Source: Capitulum mitella (taxonomy: Eukaryota; Arthropoda; Thecostraca; Pollicipedomorpha; Pollicipedidae). From it: 64,000 nucleotides of DNA. Below, one piece after another: positions 12,781 through 23,140 of the stretch. Positions within the stretch are counted from its first letter, which is position 1, and every line of letters begins with the position of its first letter. Position numbers and translations under genes: made by a program. The stretch covers positions 6,262,001 through 6,326,000 of the forward strand of contig CP099850.1 in NCBI GenBank assembly GCA_030062745.1, read 5' to 3'. The notes under the pieces were generated by a model. That model searched no databases. It was not told the DNA's origin and worked only from the letters and a program-made list of their open reading frames with translations.

Positions 12781-13618
12781 TAGCCAGAGCTACACCTTTA
12801 TCACCTATTTAATTTATTGGCGGCTGTAAAGAGGTGGTGCTTTGACTGTCGACACGATGAAATTTCACTCTGTGCCCCATGCAAGGCTTTATAGTGTCAT
12901 GAACGGCTCCATATTTTATGGGTACATTGTACTCTTCTGAGTGCTATCGGCGCGGCGGAAATATCCCATCCGATCAGCTCACGACGCGGACCGTATCGGG
13001 CTATCGAGGCACGGACCACGATACGATCCATCGGTCCAGTCCTGAGAGCCGGATCGGCGCCGCTAAAGTCTGGCCCTCCGGACAAAATGATGCCTCTCTG
13101 TGTATACGTCTGATCAAAGACCGCTGCCACGGTAGGACACGGTGTTGAGCAGTGGACATTTCGCACTGGTCTGGTCACTGGCAGACGGACGACAGTGGAT
13201 ATATTACAGGAATAACCGGAGTGCGCATTGGGCTAAAATCACATCTGACTCTGTCAAAAAACATGGGAGCTTCTGACCCGTCTCTCACTGCGAGAAAAAA
13301 CTGCACATATTTTGATTGTGTTTTAAACTGTTCTTAAAAAACAACATTTATTGAGTTTGATACTAACCAGTAACGCACACAACAATGCCTCACAACCCTG
13401 AGTTCAAGCATAACATTGAAACACATTTGAGGACATGGTAATATCGTCGTAAAAACTCTTGCCCTTTTGGCCGTTAACGCAATATCTGAGTCGCAATATC
13501 TGAGCGCATCTTTTTACTGTTAGGTCAAGCGGTATTCGCCAGAGCCCAGAGCGTTTCAGTACAGCAGATACTTCCCACTACTCCTGCACCTGAGTCCTGT
13601 AGGCGCTGAAGCGGACCT
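12781..13618. other. Gene-free AT-moderate stretch
   Basis: No gene, RNA or repeat recognised. Confidence 0.4.
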
Positions 13619-13905
13619 CCTGCAGGACCGAGGACCTCGTACAGGACTGCAGACCTCGTACAGGACCTCAGACCTCGTGTAGGACCGCAAACCTCCTGCA
13701 GGACCGCGTACGACGCTGAAGAGAACTTCTTGCGGGGCCGCGGACGACGCTGAAGAGGGTCCCCTGTAGGACCGCGGACGACGCTGAGGCGCAGCACCTG
13801 TAGGACCGCAGGCGACGCCGAAGAGCGTCCCCTGCAGGACCGCGGACGACGCTGAGGTGAACCACCTGTAGGACCGCGGGCGACGCCGAAGAGGGACCTC
13901 CTGCA
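13619..13905. repeat. Two-stage minisatellite, 19-bp then 34-bp units
   Basis: Four 19-bp units start at 13619, 13638, 13657 and 13676 (CSTRCAGGACYKMRGACCT type). From 13696 the period becomes 34 bp, with units at 13696, 13730, 13764, 13798, 13832 and 13866 (CTGYAGGACCGCGGACGACG then CTGAAGAG...). Both share the core TGYAGGACCGC. Open frames on the minus strand here are artefacts of the repeat. Confidence 0.92.
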
Positions 13906-13929
13906 AAACCCGTAGGACCGCGGAGGACC

Positions 13930-14480
13930 CCGCAGCAGGCCTGCGACCAGCCCTCCGCCGACCGACAGTGGAAAGTCGGCGCCGACGGCGGGCGGCGCGG
14001 CGATTTATTAATTACGCCGGTGTAAACATGGGAGCGGCGCGGCGGCCGGCGGCGGCCGCGGCCGGGTCAGGGGCCGCTGCGGTCGCCGGGTCGCCATTAG
14101 CCGCCCGGCCGCTGACGGAGCGGTCGCCCGCGGCCGGCGGCTCCTTTGCTGAGGCTTTCTGTTTGCCGGCCGGGCGAGGGCGCGTCATTAGAGGTGTCGG
14201 CGCGCCGGCGACGCTGCCGGCGCGCCGGCATTGTCTCGGCGGCGGCGTTTTTGTGCGCCGGCGGCGCGGCGGTCGGCTCCGGTTGCGCGGCCCGGCCGCC
14301 ATGCTCGGCGGTGGCCGCCTTTCGCCGGTCCGCGGGCGGATGGCGGCGGCCGCTGCGCGCGCCGCTCGGCGGCGGATGATGAGTGTCGGGCGGCCGGTGA
14401 GCGGGCCGCGGAGGACCTGCCGTCCCGCTCGGCTGCAGCTGGCGAGCGCCGCGCCTGTTCGGTCGCCGCGCTCCACGTCG
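13930..14480. promoter_or_regulatory. GC-rich island with homeodomain and forkhead words
   Basis: TTTATTAATTACG near 14003 and GTAAACATG near 14022 (forkhead core) at its left side, then CCATTAG near 14093 and TCATTAGAGGTGTC near 14187. No gene. Confidence 0.3.
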
Positions 14481-15539
14481 GTTCTGGTGCGCGATGGCGG
14501 AGATGAAGAGAAGCATAACAGAGGCAGCGGCATCAGGAGAAGCACAAGGAAGAGGCTGCTGTCGGACGCAGTGGAACAAGATCTGGTCCGGCAGTCGGGG
14601 ACGCGATCATGATCAAATATCATTGCGCCCTTGGTCCTTGATCTCCAAGATCATGTCATCCTTACTGATAAAGGTTGTGTTGGACGAATCATTGCACTCA
14701 GAACACAGTTACACACATGCCACGATAACCTAAGGCACGGTCAACATCTGCCTTTTCTAAGGCATTTTTGAAGCATTGTTGTCAAAAATGTCTTTAGCAA
14801 TGGTACTCTTCAACGAAGGAACTACTTCTAAAAAACACGAGGATCCAAAGTTGAGTTACTCAAACATATTACCAATAACGACGCAATAAGCGGCCAGGAG
14901 GCTACTAACACCATCTTTCTCATCTGTAGTCAACGAGAATCATGCTTTCAGTGTTATCTCATAGCGACGAATCATTGTTAGTCAAGACATCACATCGCGT
15001 CACTTTTTCTCTACCTGCCTCTCTCTTTCCTTTCTCTTGCAACTGCCTCTCTTTTTCTCCGTTCGTCTGTTCCACTCTTTCTCCGCAAAGTACGTGCTGC
15101 CAGTAAACTCTGGGCAGGTGACGTTTTATATTGACTGTGACACCGATTGTAGTGCCAATGGACATTTTTGGCCCTCCTCAAATGAATTAACTCGTCGTAA
15201 AACAGCCTAGTCCAGTGTCATTTATCGTGCCGTACATTGCCTTTCCCACCAACGTATGCCCGGCCTGGGGGGCTAATTTCAATGGAGCTTCGCTTGGCGT
15301 CTACAGCCGTAAATGTCTGCCACGTTTCCAGCCTCTGCCGAGTCAGCTGTGGTCTCGCGAGGCGTCTATGGCCGCCACCACAGTGAAAGCCCGACCCAGC
15401 GGTCTCTAATTACGGCCTTTTAACGTCGTGATACGACCTATAAATCAGCTCGTAACACATTCCATAATAAGCAGTTTCCGTGCCGAGTTCCTATGAAGCA
15501 TGTGCAACATAACTTAGCCGTGTACAAGCTAATTTGTAA
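14481..15539. other. Gene-free AT-moderate stretch
   Basis: A C/T-rich patch at 15005-15080; otherwise nothing recognised. Confidence 0.4.
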
Positions 15540-16660
15540 TAATCGCCCGGGCCTTGTACGGCGGTGAGGTGGCATGCTCGCAGCGCCTTTTACGGCCGCC
15601 GGCGCCGGGCCGGCGAATTACTCACGTCCACCTCGGCACGGCTCGCCGGCCGAGCTCGTGGCCGCCTCCGAGCAGAAGGCGCTGTTTACGGAGCTCAGTG
15701 CGCGGCGACACGTTTCCCTCCGTCGAGCAGCGATCGTGCTCACGTAAACAGCCATTTACCGCCTCGGAAAGAGCGCTCCATTACGGCGTTGCACAAAAAG
15801 CGGCGGAGTCGAGCGGTGACCGCCTCTCCGCCGCGGCTAAAAGCCGATGCATGTATTATATCGGCGGCTATCTTAACGACAATCTGTTGGACAACGAGCC
15901 GTTTAGCGGTGGCGCCGGAGTTTAATGGCTGCTCGGAACTGTAAACTGACAAACCGATCGGGGGCTTCGACGCCACCTGGCCGTGCGGCGCGGCGCGGTG
16001 CAGCTGTCGCGGCGGCGGCGCCCGGCCGGCAGCGCCGCCGCCGACGGTGACGAACCCCTGCGCTCGCGCCGCCGCCGTGAGACGGCTGAGGTCGGGCAGA
16101 GAAGCCGAGGACCGGCGGAGACCACCGTAGGGAGACGAGCTCGAGTTTCATAGGCGTCACGTCCAGGTCCACGTCCACCACGCTGGAGAACCGTTCCGGA
16201 TCACTGCCATCGCGGCTCTCGACGGTCGAGGCGAGCAAGATGTCTATGCGGTCCGTGGAGAATCGGTAGCCGGTTTTGCCGAGTCTCTGAGACGCTCCCA
16301 AGCAGCTAGCTCTCGCCAGAAGCGCACCTCGGGTGGACGAGAGCCGCACCCGGCGCGGCGACGTCGAGCCGGCCGGCTCGCCGCGCCGCCGCCGGCGACC
16401 CGCATCCATTTCACGACCACCGCGAAGTGAATAATGACGGAGCGGCGGCCGGGCCGGCGCCTTCCGCGGCCCGGCCGCCGGCCGCCGACCGAACATGGCG
16501 GCCGCGCCGCCGGCCACGGCGCAACAAACAAAAACCGAACACGCCCGGCGATTAGAGGCCGGCCGGGCCGCCGGCGCAGCGCCGTGTTCGGATTTGCTTA
16601 CACGAATATTTTCCGCCAATTATGGACAATTATCATTAAGTTCGTTTGGGAGAGCGGCGA
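15540..16660. promoter_or_regulatory. GC-rich island ending in a homeodomain-site cluster
   Basis: GC-rich, with GGCGAATTACTCACG near 15613 and TATCTTAACGACAATCTG near 15870. At 16612-16640 lie three ATTA-type cores within 30 bp (CCAATTATGGACAATTATCA, then TTAAG). Possible enhancer; inference only. Confidence 0.32.
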
Positions 16661-18420
16661 GAAAAACGCGGGCGCGACGCGGCTCGGTGACCCTGGGGAG
16701 GCGGTGGCGAGCCGGGCGGAGTTTTTCGCCGCACGAGCGGACCGGTGCCGTGGCAGATTACATCCTCGGCTGGACTCCAGTTGCTGGAAGAAGCGCCAGC
16801 TTGGTTAAATAATTCACGGGCAATATGCGATAGCATGCTAGATTTGGAGTAATCGTCCACTGTCCATGCCTAGACGTCATTTTCTTCAGAAAAAGCGCTT
16901 TGTCTTTGCTAATATTAATTGGCCATGAGATGGAAAATGTTTAAAAACAGAATCAAGATCTCTCCACCTAAGCGAACTGGGCAAATGATATACCGCAGCT
17001 TCAGAATAAAGTGCACTGAACGAGACAGTTCTTTCATGGTCTTACGGTCGGCGATAGTGTTAAGGTTTACGTCGTTAAACTATATTACTGTCATTTTTAA
17101 TTCGACTTGTCGACAGTCAACCTCAGCGCACCGCGGAAAACAATTTGTTCGCTGTAGTTAGCAGCGGGCAAGGACGAGGAAGGCCTCTTCGTGCGTTGTC
17201 GCCGCATCGACCTTCAAAATAAAGCATTCAGGTAGGGAGTGGCAACAGGGTCAACCGTTATGTGCTGAAGCAGCACGTAAAGTTAAGCACAGGCACACAT
17301 TTCGATCCTGGCTCAAATACATGCGGGAAGTCTGTCACTTCTTGTCCCATATCAAGCTGACCTTGTTTGTTGTCGTCGAGAACAGATGGCATTACTCTGC
17401 AGCACGCAATGCCACAAGTCGGTGCTTGTAGTTCCGATTCACTTGTGTCTCGGACACCGCCGCGCCTTGCGCTCCATGTACAGCTATCGAAAGAGTGGTC
17501 ACAGTTTGCACCGGCCCAAGTCAACTATGTTCCGGCGGGTGCGCGGGCTTCACATCAGCGCCGATGACGAATTCAGCGGCCTTTGCAGTCTGCACGTCCA
17601 GCGATAGCCTGCGCGGACACAAGAAGCCAGTGTCCCTGTCTATTCGCGATGCCCGAACAGAAGACGGTACATCCAGGCCCCTCTGTCGATTCCGGGACAG
17701 GTTAATCGCGGCTGATGTCTGAGCTCTGCGGGGATGTGAAGAAAGGCCGGCGCTGCCGCCGCTGACCCCGCAAAACGTCGCTCGGGTTCATCTTTGCTGG
17801 GTGGGCGCTTAGGGCGGTGGTGATCGTGTGACGGCTTCTGAGAAGCGGCAGTATCGGCAGAGCGGCCGCCAGCTGTTATAGCATGCAGCTGGCAGGCGCA
17901 TCTCGTGACACTCTGAAAGCTGACAACACCACATGCTCTCTAGACCACAAAGTGCAGCTCACGTTTTTTACCATTTCACGTTCAAGCGTAATTACTGATC
18001 TTTAACGAGAAACAGTTTTTGCATGTAGTTGTACTGCTCAGAGTTTGGCCTTGCTTTTCAATGCAAAGGCAGAGCCCAGTGGATCTCTTGGGATGGGGAT
18101 TTCCGTGTCCACACGGCCCAAAACAAGCTGTAAAAGTCAGCTACTCGTCAGACAGACCACGTCGCGGCCCATTGGCACGTTGTTCGACCGCGATCTAGAC
18201 CACGTCGTCCTTGCTGTGTGGTCGCTGGGCTGGGCGTCACGTTCCAGCTCGTCTGCTGACTCCTGGGGACTCCCGCTGGGGAGCTGGGGGCTCCCGCTGA
18301 CTCGAGTGGGACTCAGACAGGGAAATCCTGTTTGAGTCCCACTCGAACCTGCGGAGCACAACACATCACGCTGTCGACCGGCGTGTCGCCTCGTCAGCGG
18401 ACGTACTCTTTGACCCTAGG
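16661..18420. other. Gene-free stretch
   Basis: AT-moderate to mixed composition; contains the 18302-18346 hairpin. No gene recognised. Confidence 0.4.
18302..18346. repeat. Hairpin with 20-bp arms
   Basis: Left arm 18302-18321 (TCGAGTGGGACTCAGACAGG) and right arm 18327-18346 are complementary at 19 of 20 positions around a 5-nt loop. No target duplication or gene around it; could be a structured RNA or a small foldback. Confidence 0.8.
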
Positions 18421-19860
18421 GACCTTGTCTGCGCACTAGTTCTCTGTCAGGCCGGCGACCGTCGGTCATGGCGACCCGCCTGCCTGCCCGTGACAGCTGG
18501 TGCCTGCCGGTGATGGTGACCCGCCTGCTGCCCGCTGCCGGCTGGTGTCGGTCTGTCGGACCCTACCGGCTGGTGCCAGGCGCTCATGATTCCCGTCTCG
18601 CCTGCCGCCGTCGGCGGCGGTCCGGCCGGGGGCTATCCGGCGCCATCTGCTGCATACGCTCGGCCGCCGCCGCGCGGGACGATCGGGCCGCTGTTGTGAC
18701 CGGCCGGACGGCGATGGCCCGCCGATCGGCGCCTGCACGACCGCAGAATCGGGCGGCGGCCGCCGGATTTGCATACAATGGCGGCGGCGGCCGGCGGACC
18801 GCGTGCAGCGCGTCCGGCGCCGCAAGAAGCGCGGCAAACAACGCGGTAGGCAGGCCACGGCCGGGCGGACGCATCGACGTCCGCCGCGAGAAAAACGGCC
18901 GCCTGCGCTGGTGGCCGGAGGTGCCGCTGCAGGGTGGTCCTGCCGGGCGACGATTCGATCGCCAGGGGCCGCCAGAGAGACGTTTGTCCGCGCCGTCGGT
19001 CGGGGCGTTTGCTCTTCCGACCGCGATATTGAGTGCGCATCGCCGGCTGAGCGGACTGTGTCTGCTATCGCACCGTGCCGCGGGGTGTTTGCCCTCGCGG
19101 AGGGCGGCGCGGCACTGGACGAGTTTCGTCCTGAGCCACACTACTTAACTCCGCACACAGTCCTATCGCGCCGCCCCTCCGCAAGGTTAAGGTCGCGCGG
19201 AATGCGCACAACACGCGCCCATCCAAACGCTCACACAGACTGCGAGACCACCATGGCAGCGCGGCGCTGTTTGCACCCGGTAAAACGACGCCCGTAAAGG
19301 GCCTTATCTGTGTCGTCCGCCCTCAGTGCGAGCGGCGGCCGCCGCTCCGCCGCCGCGGCTATTACGCGGCCTGTTTAACCAGGTAATGCGCCGCCGCCGA
19401 GCCACAATGAAAACACCGTGTCAACCAGCCGGCGGCAAACACAATTTCACCGCTGGTCAGCGTGCAAACAGCCAGTGCACGGGCCGGAGCCGGCCGGGGC
19501 CGAGCGGCAGCCGTCGCGGCCGGCTCGTCATCGACCCGGCCGGCCGGCTATCTGGCCTGTTTGCCGGCTGCACGCGGCCGTTGTGGCGCCGCCGGCGCAC
19601 CGGCCGGCGAGTGGCCGGCCCTGTTTGCCCAGTAACCCGTCCGGAATTGGACCAAACAGGGCGCGGACGCGGTGTTTGCCCGCGCGCGCCCCAGCCGGAC
19701 AAGAGCGCGAAACGTGAGCCGGCCGCGCGCCGGCGGGAAATCGACACAGCGGCGGCGGCCGGGCCGACGGGAACAGGCTGCCGCGTCGGCGACAGCGGCA
19801 CGGGCGGAACGCATCTGTCAGGCGGACCCGCTGGCTGTCAGGCGGGCCGCACCAGACAGG
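18421..19860. promoter_or_regulatory. GC-rich island with an octamer/SOX pair
   Basis: CpG-rich over 1.4 kb. It contains ATTTGCAT (18767-18774), a perfect POU octamer, with ACAATGG (a SOX core) following at once. No coding exon seen despite long open frames, which run in several overlapping frames as GC-rich DNA does. Confidence 0.3.
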
Positions 19861-21479
19861 CTGGGAGCGTAAGAGTCGGCATCAGTACGCTTTGCAGGTT
19901 TTGCGAGTCGAGACAAGGAAGGCTCGTTTTGTTCTTGAGATGGAGGATCGGTCCCTGCAGATAAGTCATCACTGAAATACGACAATGCAGAACAAAATTG
20001 CCGCTGGAAAAGCTGGAATATTTGGAAAATTTATGTAGCATTCTCCAAGAAAAGGATTTTTGGAAGATTATGACGTCTCTGCACGCATACCGAATCCACA
20101 TGTCTCATGTCTCTACAGGCCCACAGACCTGGTCTACAGATCTCTACATGGATCAGCTTGCGGAGCGAGCTGTGTGTGTGTCGGACAGGGCGAGACGCGG
20201 CCTCGGGCAGATGGCCCGATGGGCGCCTTGTCGCGGGACCGGTCCCAGTAATCAGGGGCAGTCGTGGCTGGTCTCCGGCCATGTCTGCCCGCCGATGACA
20301 CGATTCGGGCCTCTCCGGGAGACGGCTCGGCACGCTCGGTGCCCGGCCAGGCCACGGCACCCGCCTCCGCACGGTCAGGGCACCCCTGAAAACCAGAACA
20401 CTGAGGCGCCCGGAGTCCACCGAAAGACAGGGACGCAAACCGGCTCCACATGAAGGCTGAACGCTGGTGGCAGGCGAACGCAGGCTTTTGAGACATGAAC
20501 AGAGTAAGTAACTTTGCAAGAGGCCCGCTGTATAAAGACGAAAGATTGCAACAAGCAGGCCTCATGAGATATTTCCCAGAAAGATCAGACAGCAAGGGTA
20601 GGGGTTACTACATCAACGAGCGAAGCTCCTCGTTCGCCGATTTCGGACGGATGTGAGCCGCGTCGCTGCCACAGACCGGGTCTGCAGCGGCGGTCTCCGA
20701 CAGCAGCCGGAACAGTCTGCTGGCCTCCTGACACCCGGAGCGTCCTGACAGACCCGACGGAGGGGAGCAGCCGTCAGGGCCTTGACAGATGCGGCCGTTG
20801 CCTGACGGCCTCGCCTAGCCTCGCGGGAGGCGAGAGAGGACGGCAGTCGCCGCAGCCAGCGGCCAGAGAAGAGAAACTGAAAAGGAAACTGTTTCCTGAA
20901 GTTCAGGCGCAAAGACTGCTAGGCCGTCAAAAACATGTTGGCTAGGACGGTGAATCGGACATTCCCAGTTTTGGTCCGAGGTCGGGGAATGGTCGCAGTT
21001 TCAACGAATATAGAAGAAACCTTCGCATAACTCACCCATGCCTCACATAGCGCAGATGTCATCAGGATCAAACCCGGACGTCTCATCGGTTCGCAAAAGT
21101 AGCTGTTCTTTTGCAACCAATATCTTGTTGGATTTGCATACCGGTACCGGGGCAGGATGTGAAAGTTTTAATCCAGCCAGCATGACAAAAATTTCGGTCG
21201 ACACAACGCAAGCCATAGCTTGCATGCATGAGACACAGTGTATCCTAAAATTTCACCTCTGCCGCTCTTTTTGCTAGCGTGATCGTCCCACTGGAAAGGA
21301 ACTCTTGATGTCTGTAACCATAAACATAGGCCTCTTTCATGAAACAATACGCCAGGAAGCTTTTTGTGGCATCCATTGATAGCGCAACACCCTCAGTTGT
21401 CTGACCGGAGACCCCTTGCCTGTGTCCAGCAGTGTTCGGCAGCAGACAGCGACTGCGACCGGGCAAACAACTCAGCCAG
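19861..21479. other. Gene-free mixed stretch
   Basis: No gene, RNA or repeat recognised; 20620-20850 is moderately GC-rich. Confidence 0.4.
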
Positions 21480-22329
21480 ACCCGGGCCGCGAAATGACGC
21501 TGCTGGACGCTGCTGCCGCCTGGCGGCCGGCCGGCCAACTACTGCCTCTGGCCGTCGTCTCCGTCGTCGGCCGCAGGTCGCCCGACGGACCGCACTGTCA
21601 ACACGGCGGAATTGCAGCCGCGGCTCGGTGGGACTGCGCTGATGGCTGCCGGCACGCGCAGACGAGCAACAACAAACGGACGGCCGGGCCGGCCGGCCGC
21701 CGGCCGTCATGGCGGGACGGCAGTCAGCGGGAATTGCGCCGGCAAATGACGGAATCATGTTGTTGCTTCCGTTGTTTTGATAGGATGTCGGCGGCGGCCG
21801 GCGCGGCGGCCGGCGGCGGGCATTGGGAATTCCGGCCGCGGGCTCACGACAAATCGACCAATGATCGCGGACACGGAAATGCAATTTACGCTTTCGAGTA
21901 CGCCGGTCACGTAGGGTAAACCGAAACAGCGGCGACTGGAAGCGGACGGCGTATCGACAGGCCGGACGGCGGTGGTGTTTTGTTTCTGCCGGCCGGCCGG
22001 CCGTCCTGCGCCGCGGGCAGCCGTGCTCTGCGGCACAGTATCCGTGTCGACTCTCAGGCGGAGGTCGATCATTTTTTGGAGGCTTTTTCAGGTGAATGAG
22101 AAAATCAGGGAAAAACAAGGTGAATGGCCGAGTTATTCGCTTGCAAAAGACAGGCCAACGACCTTTCCATGCACAATGTGTTTGTGAAATATCTTCGATG
22201 ATTCATTCAGTTACGATCTCATCCTGACTTTTCAGGCTTGTTCGAAACACACTCCAGAACGGCTGGAAATATCGACTAGCGCCCGTCTTTCACAGCACCC
22301 ACGCAAACTGATGGTGAGTCTCGCAGCTG
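21480..22329. other. GC-rich island then AT-moderate spacer upstream of the promoter
   Basis: Island at 21480-22060 with words GACGGAATCATG, CAATGATCGCGG and GCAATTTACG; then about 270 bp AT-moderate. It lies within 1.6 kb of the candidate start codon and may be part of the proximal control region. Confidence 0.3.
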
Positions 22330-23101
22330 GCCTGCATCTGCGGTTATCCTCAACGACAGCCAAACGGCCGCCGCCGGGCTGCCGTTATCGTGACACCGCG
22401 GCCGACCACCCAGGCTTTCACGCCGAGCCGGGCCGCGGCCGCATCAGCAAGCGCCCCCGCCCGATAGCCGTCTAAACCGATTCACCGCGCGGCCGACACG
22501 CTCGCCCCTCCCCCGCGACGACACCCTCCGATCCCGATCGCCGTTTCCCGCCGCCCGCGCGCGGCTTTGCACGCGGCCGCCGCCCTGCATGCGCCGCCCG
22601 CGGCGAATCAATAGGCGGCGGCGGCGGCGGCCTGCCCGACGCGCCGGTCGCCGCAGGTTCGCTCCGGTCTCGTCCTCTTGTCGGACAGCGGGCCCGAACA
22701 AACGCGCCGCTGTCGGCCGGCCGCCGCCGCCGTCGCTGATTGGACAATTTAGCGCGCGCCGCCAGGTGGGCGGAGCCTCGGCGCCGGAAAACTCGGCTCA
22801 AATCATAATCAATTGAGGTGCAAACGCGTTTTTCTGCGCGGCGCCGCGGCGGCCGGCGGCCGGTCAGTACCTGTCAGGCGGCGGCCGGCGCACGGCGGAC
22901 AGGCGGACACGCAGAGGACACGCGCCGGACACGGCGACACGGAGAGCGGCCGCCCTCCACCGTCCGCTGATCGGGCGGCAGGCAGCGCGGGGTCTCCGGA
23001 CTCGCCGCGCGAGCGCCCAGTCGACGCCGCGAGTCGCCGCGAGCCGCGCGCGCGGGGGCGCCAGCGAGTCAGCCGTCAGTGTCGGAGCGGCGCAGCGAGC
23101 C
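22330..23101 (+). promoter_or_regulatory. mirr: CpG-rich promoter and 5' leader of the mirr-like gene
   Basis: About 770 bp of very GC- and CpG-rich sequence ends at the candidate start codon. A CCAAT box in inverse orientation (GATTGG) lies at 22738-22743, and an AT island with homeodomain-type words (ATCATAATCAATTG) at about 22804-22817. Two initiator-like TCAGT words occur at 22864-22868 and 23076-23080. No TATA box was seen. From the first of these to the start codon I find no ATG, so the one at 23102 would be the first in the message. The transcription start is inferred, not demonstrated. Confidence 0.45.
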
Positions 23102-23140
23102 ATGTCGCAGTTCGCGCTCAGCACGGCCTCGCCTGGCCCG
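23102..23140 (+). CDS. mirr: mirr-like gene, candidate coding exon 1 (MSQFALSTASPGP)
   Basis: Thirteen codons from an ATG in a fair context (GAGCC before it) run directly into a strong donor, CCG|GTGAGT. The exon ends in phase 0 and the best acceptor of exon 2 also opens in phase 0, so the two join cleanly into a Ser/Pro/Ala-rich N-terminus. Short first coding exons followed by a long intron are common in developmental regulators. There is no homology evidence in so few residues; the call rests on the promoter-like island, the first-ATG position, the donor and the phase match. A different upstream exon is the main alternative. Confidence 0.55.

Noticed and set aside
13696-13905. Regular 34-bp repeats resembling a CRISPR array
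   Set aside because: Units are contiguous with no unique spacers, and the DNA is eukaryotic.
13525-13906. Minus-strand frames through the 34-bp array
   Set aside because: Encoded by the minisatellite (VLQ..VVRGP repeats); no gene context.
15903-16619. 238-codon minus-strand frame
   Set aside because: Same reasons: GC-rich island, overlapping open frames, no motif.
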